This document shows, piece by piece, positions 1-5,937 of a stretch of DNA of 6,640 nt. The position numbers were made by a program, and so were the translations under genes. The notes beneath the pieces are model-generated. The model was not told the DNA's origin, did not search any database, and worked only from the letters and a program-made list of their open reading frames with translations. This stretch comes from Robiginitomaculum sp. Its GTDB lineage: Bacteria > Pseudomonadota > Alphaproteobacteria > Caulobacterales > Maricaulaceae. The DNA is taken from positions 1 through 6,640 of the forward strand of contig JALWUB010000186.1 in NCBI GenBank assembly GCA_026993275.1. Direction: 5' to 3'. Each line of letters opens with the position of its first letter. Within the stretch, counting starts at the first letter, position 1.

Positions 1-243
1 ATGCTGGTGCAGACCCGGATATCCGATCCGGAGCGGCGCCAGGCGCTGCTGTCGGGCATTGAAGGCCTGATCAGCGCCGAGTTCGGCCTGACTGCCAAGG
101 TCGTGCCGGTGCCGCCGCACAGCCTGCCGCAGACCTCTTCAGGCAAGCTCAGCCGCAACAAGGCGCGGCAAATGTATCTCGATGGCGCCTTCAATCCCGT
201 CCGGGATATTTCCGAAGCGAGCCGCGCCCAGGGCGCCGCATGA
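1..243 (+). CDS. C-terminal end of an adenylate-forming acyl ligase (fatty-acyl-AMP ligase / acyl-ACP or acyl-CoA synthetase), partial
   Basis: The reading frame is open from base 1, so the gene begins before the window and the ATG at base 1 is probably an internal codon. The 80 visible residues fit the mobile C-terminal subdomain of ANL-superfamily enzymes, which activate a carboxylic acid as acyl-AMP with ATP and pass it to a thiol carrier. The key sign is PQTSSGKLSRNKAR (window residues 43-56), the A10-type motif; K49 would be the catalytic lysine of the adenylation half-reaction. The early LVQTR and the following helix also fit the family. The last ~20 residues are a plain tail. The stop overlaps the next start (ATGA), so the two genes are probably co-translated. 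Family assignment is firm; the acyl substrate and acceptor (ACP or CoA) cannot be read from this fragment. An acyl-ACP ligase of a ceramide locus is a possibility (inference). Confidence 0.82.
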   Translation: MLVQTRISDPERRQALLSGIEGLISAEFGLTAKVVPVPPHSLPQTSSGKLSRNKARQMYLDGAFNPVRDISEASRAQGAA

Positions 244-1190
244 ACCCAGCGCCGCGCCAGCCGGTCGTGGCCCTGACCGGGGGCACCGGGTTTCTGGGGC
301 GGCACGCCGTGTGCGCCTTCTCCGAAGCCGGCTGGCGCAGCCGCGTGCTGGTGCGCGCTCTGCCTGTTCATGAACAGCTTGCCGGGCAGCGCCTGGAGCT
401 GGTGCCGGGCGATCTTGACACCGAACAGGCCCTGGCCCGGCTGTGCCGCGGCGCGGATGTCATCGTGCACATGGCCGGGGCGATCAAGGGCGGTGCGCAA
501 ACGCTGATGCGCATCAATGCGCAGGGCACACAGCGCATGCTTGCGGCCTGGCGCCAGCATGCCCCCGGCGCGCGCTTCGTGTTCGTGTCCTCGCTGACGG
601 CGCGGGCGCCGCATTTGTCGGCCTATGGCGCCAGCAAGGCGGCGGCGGAGGATGCGGTCCGGCACAGCGAAGGCGATTGGCAGATTGTCCGTCCAGCGGC
701 CATTTACGGCCCCTGGGACACCGAAACCCTGGGCGTGTTCAAGGCGGCCCGCTTGCCGCTGCAGCCCATGCTCAATGGCGGCGCGGCCCGGCTTGCGCTG
801 ATCCACGTGCAGGACGCCGCCCGGGCCTTGCGCGCGCTGGCCGAATCTGGCCCGCCCGGCGGCGTGTTCGAACTTGGCGATGCCGCGCAGGATGGCTATA
901 GCTGGCCGGAAATCGTTGCCACCGCCTGCCGCGCCATGGGGCGCAAGGCGCGCCCGGTGCGCCTGCCCCCGGCCCTGGTGAAAGGCGCCGCAGCGCTGAA
1001 TGCGCGGATTGCCAGAGCGCGCGGCAGGGTCAGCATTCTTGATCCGGGCAAGGCGCGTGAAATCCTGCATCCGGACTGGGCCGTGCACCCGCAAAGGCGC
1101 ATTCCGGCCGGGCTGTGGCAACCGCAGATCACGCTTGAAGAAGGCTTTGCGCAAACCGTGCGCTGGTATCAAGCGCGCGGCTGGCTATAG
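240..1190 (+). CDS. NAD(P)-dependent epimerase/dehydratase-like extended SDR; possible ceramide reductase (CerR-like)
   Basis: A 316-residue protein with the features of an extended short-chain dehydrogenase. It has the nucleotide-binding motif TGGTGFLG (residues 13-20), GDLD (57-60) near the adenine site, HMAG (77-80), VSSL (116-119) with the catalytic Ser region, YGASK (129-133) carrying the Tyr-x-x-x-Lys pair, and RPAAIYGP (151-158) after it. No signal peptide or membrane segment is obvious, so it is likely cytoplasmic or membrane-peripheral. The start at 240 overlaps the stop of the upstream acyl ligase (ATGA), with only a weak AGGG upstream, which argues for translational coupling. Sugar-nucleotide epimerases, hydroxysteroid-type dehydrogenases and bacterial ceramide reductase (CerR in Caulobacter) all belong to this fold. 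The adjacent acyl ligase favours a lipid substrate, but no serine palmitoyltransferase or ceramide synthase is within view to confirm it. Confidence 0.88.
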   Translation: MNPAPRQPVVALTGGTGFLGRHAVCAFSEAGWRSRVLVRALPVHEQLAGQRLELVPGDLDTEQALARLCRGADVIVHMAGAIKGGAQTLMRINAQGTQRMLAAWRQHAPGARFVFVSSLTARAPHLSAYGASKAAAEDAVRHSEGDWQIVRPAAIYGPWDTETLGVFKAARLPLQPMLNGGAARLALIHVQDAARALRALAESGPPGGVFELGDAAQDGYSWPEIVATACRAMGRKARPVRLPPALVKGAAALNARIARARGRVSILDPGKAREILHPDWAVHPQRRIPAGLWQPQITLEEGFAQTVRWYQARGWL

Positions 1191-1233
1191 GTTTATGCGG
1201 GGCGGCCAGGACTCTTCGCCCACTCTTTGCAGC

Positions 1234-2049
1234 TTAGCGGATATACCGCACCAGCCTTGCCGTGCCGGTGTCTTCGTATTCGCCGCTTTGCGGATTGAAA
1301 CACAGCAAAGAGGAGACTATGGCCGGGCGGCGGGCGAACACGCCGCGCCGGATTTCCCTGTGGCAATCCCGGTAATCCGCCGTGCCATCGTCGTCGTCAT
1401 CATCATAATCATCATTATCGCCGTAATAGTCATCCCGGTCATCCGGGCCATAGCCATAACCGCCATTGAGGCCATAACCGCTGCCATAATAACGGCTGCC
1501 ATAGCCATAACCGCGGCCATAATGACGGTGGCCATAACCCCTGCGATAGCCATGGCTGTAAAAGCCGCCATAGCCGAACGGATCGTCATAGTCGTAGCCA
1601 TACCCGTATCCATAAGGATAGCCATAGGGGTAGCCAAAACCGGCCCCATACCGGCCATAGCCGTAATGGCTGCCATAGCCATAGCCGCCCAGCCCGAGAC
1701 CCAGGCCGAGACCGTATGTGGAATAATGGCCGTGATGGCGGTGCCGGCGGGCGTGATGGCGTTCGCGCCGGTGTTCACGGCGTTCCAGCCGGTGCTCGCG
1801 GCGGTGTTCCCGGCGGGCATGGTGGCGCTCCCGGCGGTGTTCCCGGCGAGCGGCATGACGTTCGCGCTTGTCTGCTCTGGCCTGGGCATGCTCTGCGCTG
1901 TGCCGGTGGCCCTGGGCAGCATGAGCCTGGTTGCCGCCGCGGGGGCTGTCGGCGCGCGCGGCACGGGCACCGGTGCCGGCAAATATCAGGGACAGGGCGG
2001 CAAGGCTCGCGCTCAAAAGCGCCGGGGACTGCAGGTCTGAAAATCGCAT
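1234..2049 (-). CDS. Exported low-complexity protein: His/Arg-rich repeat, Gly/Tyr-rich middle, Asp tract, C-terminal Cys domain
   Basis: Unrecognised 271-residue protein. Residues 1-30 form a Sec-type signal peptide (hydrophobic stretch SPALLSASLAALSLIFAGTG, likely cleavage after ARA), so it is exported to the periplasm or envelope. Residues 43-108 hold 17 His among Arg and Glu, with REHRRERHHARR exact at 69-80 and 91-102 (22-residue period). Residues 109-203 are Gly/Tyr-rich, 203-222 Asp-rich including six consecutive Asp. The C-terminus (223-271) looks folded, with Cys229 and Cys250 that could form a disulfide. The two DNA copies of the repeat (1744-1779 and 1810-1845) differ at six bases, all at third codon positions in this frame, which supports this strand as coding. 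The ATG at 2049 was chosen because the signal peptide begins there; an in-frame TTG at 2088 would add 13 residues. Metal binding or an envelope structural role is plausible but inferred from composition only. It ends 43 bp from the convergent SDR gene. Confidence 0.8.
   Translation of the reverse strand: MRFSDLQSPALLSASLAALSLIFAGTGARAARADSPRGGNQAHAAQGHRHSAEHAQARADKRERHAARREHRRERHHARREHRREHRLERREHRRERHHARRHRHHGHYSTYGLGLGLGLGGYGYGSHYGYGRYGAGFGYPYGYPYGYGYGYDYDDPFGYGGFYSHGYRRGYGHRHYGRGYGYGSRYYGSGYGLNGGYGYGPDDRDDYYGDNDDYDDDDDDGTADYRDCHREIRRGVFARRPAIVSSLLCFNPQSGEYEDTGTARLVRYIR
1380..1720 (-). repeat. Low-complexity coding tract (Asp and Gly/Tyr codons)
   Basis: On the plus strand this reads as dense variations of GCCATA/CCATAACC and, around 1385-1425, runs of CGT/CAT/AAT triplets. 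On the minus strand these are Tyr-Gly and Asp codons. The tract is degenerate rather than a perfect microsatellite, but it is a place where slippage could change protein length between strains. Confidence 0.6.
1744..1845 (-). repeat. Two copies of a 36-bp coding repeat, 66-bp period, inside the exported protein gene
   Basis: Bases 1744-1779 and 1810-1845 encode the identical 12 residues REHRRERHHARR on the minus strand. Comparing the copies base by base gives six differences in 36, every one at the wobble position of a minus-strand codon. Related shorter units (REHR, RLERREHRRER) fill the space between, giving an underlying 11-residue rhythm, which could suit a long basic helix or coiled coil. 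Confidence 0.75.
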
Positions 2050-2090
2050 GACGGTCTCGTTACGCCTCCCGGGTGCAAACAGATGCAAAT

Positions 2091-2119
2091 GTGATAGCCT
2101 GTCACCCTATCTTAACCAA
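2091..2119 (-). promoter_or_regulatory. Candidate sigma-70-type promoter of the exported protein gene, with a dyad over the -10
   Basis: Read on the minus strand, TTGGTT (2119-2114) and TATCAC (2096-2091) are separated by exactly 17 bases. This would start transcription about 35 bases before the ATG at 2049. The -10 lies inside an imperfect palindrome at 2091-2105 (GTGATAG, C, CTGTCAC; one mismatch per arm), where a repressor could bind. Match to consensus is moderate (3/6 and 4/6), so this is a prediction only. Confidence 0.35.
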
Positions 2120-2165
2120 GATGAAGCCAGGCTGAACGCCATGTTCACCTGCGGCGTGCAAACCC

Positions 2166-2555
2166 ATGGCCGACTCCCCTGCCCCTCCTGCCATCGATCT
2201 TGAGCATCTGGCCCGTTACAGCGGCGGCGATGCGGCGCTGGAGGCAGAAGTCTTCGCCCTGTTCCGCCAGCAACTGGATATCTGGCTCAGACTGCTGAAG
2301 CCGGATGGCGACGCCGAAGAATGGGCCGCCGCCGCTCATGCGCTGAAAGGCTCGGCACGCAGCATTGGCGCCCGCGATCTGGCCGCGGCCTGCGAAGCGG
2401 CCGAAGCGGTGCGCGCCGCCGGAGCGGCACAACGCGCCGTGGCCGCTGAAGAGGTGCGCCGCTGCGCCGATGCCGCGCTCGGCTTTCTGGACCGCCACAC
2501 CTACAAGGCGCGTTTGGCGGGGCTGCGCAGCGCATCCCAGCGGGACAATTCATAG
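2166..2555 (+). CDS. Histidine phosphotransfer (HPt) domain protein
   Basis: A 129-residue protein that is essentially one HPt domain. Such proteins form a four-helix bundle and shuttle a phosphoryl group between response-regulator receiver domains in multistep phosphorelays. The diagnostic segment is AHALKGSARSIGA (residues 57-69): His58 is the expected phosphorylated residue and the following Leu-Lys-Gly is the usual signature. The N-terminal part (11-47) supplies the first helices, with FRQQLDIWLRLL preceding the His helix. No kinase or receiver domain is attached and none is encoded nearby, so it is a free-standing HPt with unknown partners. The ATG at 2166 has no convincing Shine-Dalgarno sequence; the preceding bases are GTGCAAACCC. 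The gene is divergent from the exported-protein gene, and its last 55 bases overlap the convergent chorismate mutase gene. Family call is strong; pathway is unknown. Confidence 0.88.
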   Translation: MADSPAPPAIDLEHLARYSGGDAALEAEVFALFRQQLDIWLRLLKPDGDAEEWAAAAHALKGSARSIGARDLAAACEAAEAVRAAGAAQRAVAAEEVRRCADAALGFLDRHTYKARLAGLRSASQRDNS

Positions 2556-2845
2556 GCAATGCAGCGTTCGATCATGGTGCGCCATACCGGCTCGGCAATG
2601 CTGGGGTCCAGACCGGCCTTGCGGGCGCTGGCCAGCACCTTGGCAACAACGTCTTCGATGCGCGCTTCGTCGCGCACCGCATCGCGCTCTGTCTTGATGC
2701 GCGCGGCAGCGTCCATGTAATCCTGGCGCTCCTTGATGAGGGTGACCAGCAGGCGGTCCAGCCGGTCGATTTCATAGCGCACCTCCGCCATGGTCTGGCA
2801 TTGCGGCCCGGTATGGCGGCGCGGATCGGAATGGTATTCGGTCAT
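2501..2845 (-). CDS. Chorismate mutase, monofunctional AroQ type (or isochorismate pyruvate-lyase-like)
   Basis: A 114-residue all-helical protein of the AroQ fold, which converts chorismate to prephenate on the route to phenylalanine and tyrosine. The first helix has EVRYEIDRLDRLLVTLIKER (21-40), with Arg23 and Arg40 matching the substrate-binding arginines. AAARIK places Lys51 at the central catalytic lysine, and Arg62 lies in the RDEARIEDV turn. The last helix, IERCIAYELSRW (92-103), carries Glu99 where PchB-type isochorismate pyruvate-lyase and the E. coli mutase have Gln. The single short domain and GLDPSIAEPVWRTMIE segment also resemble PchB, but no siderophore or salicylate genes are nearby, so the mutase role is favoured. 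The start at 2845 was chosen because the frame continues upstream only as antisense to the reductase gene. The octamer AACGAGAC lies 7 bases before the ATG. The N-terminal 20 residues are a non-conserved tail. Confidence 0.86.
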   Translation of the reverse strand: MTEYHSDPRRHTGPQCQTMAEVRYEIDRLDRLLVTLIKERQDYMDAAARIKTERDAVRDEARIEDVVAKVLASARKAGLDPSIAEPVWRTMIERCIAYELSRWDALRSPAKRAL

Positions 2846-2911
2846 GACAGGCGTCTCGTTGCGTTTGCGGCGAAAGCACCATAATGCAGCGCCACTGGCA
2901 AGCGCCGATAG

Positions 2912-4051
<1,140 letters not shown>

Positions 4052-4124
4052 ACACGGCGGCGCGAGACGGCGCAGGGCAGAATGACACCTTGCGAATCTG
4101 CCGCCAGCGGGCTAAGCGGCGGTC

Positions 4125-4475
4125 ATGAGCACTGCACAAGACGACCCGCCCGACATCATCCTCAACGTCACCACCATGGATGGCGAGGACCACGCCCTGG
4201 TGGCCCTTGAAGGCTGGCGCGCCATGGAAGTGATTCGCGATTACGGCTTGCCGATCAAGGCCGAATGCGGCGGCGCCTGTTCCTGCGCCACCTGCCATGT
4301 CTATGTGGACCGCGCCTGGCTCGACAAGCTGGTGCCGCCGTCCCAGGAAGAAGAAGACATGCTCGACGAGGCCTTTGAGGTGCAGGACAATTCGCGGCTT
4401 TCGTGCCAGATCCTGATGACGCCAGAGCTCAACGGCCTGCATCTGTGCCTGGCGCCCGGCTCCGAGCCGGACTGA
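4125..4475 (+). CDS. [2Fe-2S] ferredoxin, adrenodoxin type
   Basis: A 116-residue ferredoxin. The cluster-binding segment AECGGACSCATCHVYVD gives Cys48, Cys54 and Cys57 (C-x5-C-x2-C), and RLSCQI supplies Cys94. The spacings 6, 3 and 37 equal those of adrenodoxin (46/52/55/92), so it belongs to the vertebrate/Isc-type group, not the plant type. Cys52 and Cys108 are extra cysteines. The acidic stretch SQEEEDMLDEAFEVQDNS (73-90) is the usual partner-docking region. It lies 73 bases after the ferredoxin reductase on the same strand, which suggests that enzyme as its electron donor. Possible acceptors are cytochromes P450, oxygenases, iron-sulfur assembly or heme A synthesis; none can be chosen from sequence. 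There is no good Shine-Dalgarno site before 4125, and a short CCGCC/GGCGG inverted repeat (4101-4105, 4118-4122) sits just upstream of the ATG. Confidence 0.95.
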   Translation: MSTAQDDPPDIILNVTTMDGEDHALVALEGWRAMEVIRDYGLPIKAECGGACSCATCHVYVDRAWLDKLVPPSQEEEDMLDEAFEVQDNSRLSCQILMTPELNGLHLCLAPGSEPD

Positions 4476-4503
4476 GCACCCCCGCAGGCCCCGGTCCAGA
4501 CAC

Positions 4504-4549
4504 TGCCGGCACAGGCCTTGAGGGCGCATGGCCTGAGGCTTTGCCGGCA
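4504..4549 (+). promoter_or_regulatory. Nested inverted repeat between the ferredoxin and luxR-type genes
   Basis: The self-palindrome TGCCGGCA occurs at 4504-4511 and again at 4542-4549. Directly inside, CAGGCC (4512-4517) pairs with GGCCTG (4530-4535). Together they give a 14-bp stem with a 6-base bulge (AGGCTT) on the 3' side and a 12-base loop. No T-run follows, so it is not a standard intrinsic terminator. It could end ferredoxin transcription by another route, or serve as an operator for the regulator gene that starts 36 bases later. No clear -35/-10 pair was found with it. Confidence 0.45.
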
Positions 4550-4585
4550 TGCGCAAAATGTAGTAGGCTCTTGGCAAGGATGAGC

Positions 4586-5332
4586 ATGAACACCACGGTC
4601 GAAGACAGTGGTTTGTGTCTGCCGGACATTTATCCGGACTTCTCGCAAGCTGGGGACGCAAGCGGGCTGGTCTCCCTGTTTGCCGGTTTTCTGGGGCATT
4701 TCAGCTTGGGCCCGTTTGCGCTTGCCGAAGTGCGCAGCGCCAATATCGACTGGCGCGAAAACCTCATTCTCGGCACCATTCCGGAAACCTATCTGGACCA
4801 GTACTGGGCGGACCGCAGCATTTTTGACAGCCCGTTGTTCCTCGCCTGCCTGCATGCCTGCCGGCCAATCCCGCTTTCGCAGATCTATGAGCGCAAAAGG
4901 CTGACCCGGCGCGGCCAGGCGATCTATAACAGGGCTGCGCAATATGGCCTTGGCGAGGGCTATGCCTTTCCCCTGAAAGGGCGTTTCAACCGCCCGGCCC
5001 TGGTGCTGGTGGCTGGCGACTTTCAGGCTATCGATCACACAGCCTTTCTCTATATCGAAATGGCGGGCATGGAGTTTTATCACCGGGCCTGCACACTGTT
5101 TCCGGAAAACGGGGCGCATGGCACTCGCCCGCATCAGCCGCTGTCGCAACGCGAACGCGAAACCCTCACCTGGGCGGCCAAGGGCAAGACCGACTGGGAA
5201 ATTGCGCAATTGCTGGGGATTTCCGAACGCACAGTGCATTACCACATTGAAAATGCAAAAAGGAAGATGATGGTGCCAACACGCCTGCAGGCCGTCGTCG
5301 AAGCCATCAAGACCCTGGAAATTCTTGTGTAA
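4586..5332 (+). CDS. LuxR-family regulator with autoinducer-binding domain, atypical ligand pocket
   Basis: A 248-residue quorum-sensing-type transcription factor. Residues ~25-165 correspond to the acyl-homoserine-lactone-binding domain and 184-248 to the LuxR DNA-binding helix-turn-helix (LSQRERETLTWAAKGKTD, then EIAQLLGISERTVHYHI). Against TraR numbering the alignment runs without gaps at a constant offset of 12. Glu178, Leu182 and Gly188 are kept as Glu190, Leu194 and Gly200. In the pocket Tyr61, Pro71 and Gly113 are kept (Tyr73, Pro83, Gly125), but Trp57 is Tyr69, Asp70 is Ser82 and Trp85 is Leu97. Asp70 normally holds the lactone amide and Trp57 the ring carbonyl, so a different ligand, or none, is likely (inference). 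No luxI-type synthase is present in the window. The start at 4586 was preferred because AAGGA (4576-4580) is 5 bases before it; ATG 4580 in the same frame would add two residues but overlaps that site. A strong terminator follows. Confidence 0.9.
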   Translation: MNTTVEDSGLCLPDIYPDFSQAGDASGLVSLFAGFLGHFSLGPFALAEVRSANIDWRENLILGTIPETYLDQYWADRSIFDSPLFLACLHACRPIPLSQIYERKRLTRRGQAIYNRAAQYGLGEGYAFPLKGRFNRPALVLVAGDFQAIDHTAFLYIEMAGMEFYHRACTLFPENGAHGTRPHQPLSQRERETLTWAAKGKTDWEIAQLLGISERTVHYHIENAKRKMMVPTRLQAVVEAIKTLEILV

Positions 5333-5365
5333 AACCCCAGCAGGACGAGCAAGATGATTTGGAAT

Positions 5366-5390
5366 CCTGTCTGATCGGACAGGTTTTTTT
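5366..5390 (+). terminator. Intrinsic terminator after the luxR-type gene
   Basis: CCTGTC (5366-5371) and GACAGG (5378-5383) form a perfect 6-bp stem, extendable by one T-G pair, around a short TGATCG loop. Seven consecutive T follow at 5384-5390. It begins 33 bases after the luxR-type stop and separates that gene from the small downstream gene. Confidence 0.88.
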
Positions 5391-5478
5391 GTTGTGCAAG
5401 CCCCCTCAATGTGTCCGCAAGGCTGCTTTGCTGTTTGGGACCCCAATAATGGATTTTCACAACAAAGAACGAGACCCC

Positions 5479-5724
5479 ATGGAATCCCTTGATGAACGCC
5501 TGGAGCGTATCGAACGCGAAGCCGAGGCCATGCCGCAGCTCGACAAGCTCACCGATCAGGCCCTGCGCATGCTGCTCAAACAGCATCTGCATGATTTCTG
5601 CCAGATGAGCGGGCAACTCGCCAGCAAGTCCTTTGCGGACATCGCCCGCGAGGCACAGCCGCGCCGTGCCGCCCTGGACATGCTGTTGCGCGAGTGCGAG
5701 ATTCGCGGGCAGTACTCATCCTGA
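5479..5724 (+). CDS. Small helical protein of unknown function
   Basis: An 81-residue protein that I do not recognise. It is charged and predicted to be mostly helical: MESLDERLERIEREAEA (1-17) reads as an amphipathic, coiled-coil-like helix, followed by LTDQALRMLLKQHLHDFCQM (24-43) and AALDMLLRECEIRG (64-77). Two cysteines (41 and 73) are too far apart for an obvious metal site. There is no signal peptide or membrane segment. Two in-frame starts exist: ATG 5479, preceded by the octamer AACGAGAC with a 3-base gap, and ATG 5449, which would add DFHNKERDP and a second Met. The first is preferred because the regular helix begins there and the same octamer precedes two other start codons in the window. 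The gene stands alone between a terminator and a tRNA gene. The clean, uninterrupted frame with codon use like its neighbours supports it as real, without showing a function. Confidence 0.68.
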   Translation: MESLDERLERIEREAEAMPQLDKLTDQALRMLLKQHLHDFCQMSGQLASKSFADIAREAQPRRAALDMLLRECEIRGQYSS

Positions 5725-5743
5725 CCGCATCTGTCACAGCAGC

Positions 5744-5771
5744 TTGCAAAATGCTGCGCCGGGGTTAAGGT
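5744..5771 (+). promoter_or_regulatory. Candidate tRNA-Lys promoter
   Basis: TTGCAA (5744-5749) and TAAGGT (5766-5771) are separated by 16 bases, placing a start near 5778, about 15 bases before the tRNA. The stretch after the -10 (GCGCGCCGG) is very GC-rich, as in discriminators of stable-RNA promoters under stringent control. The match to consensus is moderate. Confidence 0.4.
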
Positions 5772-5792
5772 GCGCGCCGGTCAGACAATGAT

Positions 5793-5868
<76 letters not shown>

Positions 5869-5909
5869 TTTCTCCGCACTGCTGGGAACAGCCCCTTCTT
5901 GATGACAGA

Positions 5910-5927
5910 CGCGCTTCCGGCAGCGCG
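5910..5927 (+). other. GC-rich hairpin between tRNA-Lys and ctaA
   Basis: CGCGCT (5910-5915) and AGCGCG (5922-5927) form a 6-bp stem with a TCCGGC loop, 10 bases before the ctaA start codon. An A-run follows instead of T, so it is not a forward intrinsic terminator. It may form the 3' processing boundary of the tRNA transcript or lie in the ctaA leader; either role is a guess. Confidence 0.3.
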
Positions 5928-5937
5928 AAAAGCGGCC

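Noticed and set aside
1000..2040. Long plus-strand reading frame with an Ile/Val/Ala-rich stretch resembling many membrane helices
   Set aside because: It is the antisense of the exported-protein gene: Tyr, His and Gly codons read backwards as Ile, Met/Val and Ala. The repeat differences are all synonymous on the minus strand but would change residues on the plus strand. It also overlaps the end of the SDR gene.
2050..2088. TTG start at 2088 for the exported protein
   Set aside because: It would place 13 polar and charged residues ahead of a well-formed signal peptide that begins at the ATG at 2049.
2090..2106. CRP-like site TGTGA...TCACC
   Set aside because: The half-sites are separated by 7 bases instead of 6 and the second is not TCACA, so it does not fit the CRP consensus; it is kept only as a general palindrome.
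5739..5757. GCAGC/GCTGC inverted repeat after the small gene as a terminator
   Set aside because: The stem is only 5 bp, no T-run follows, and it overlaps the likely -35 of the tRNA promoter.
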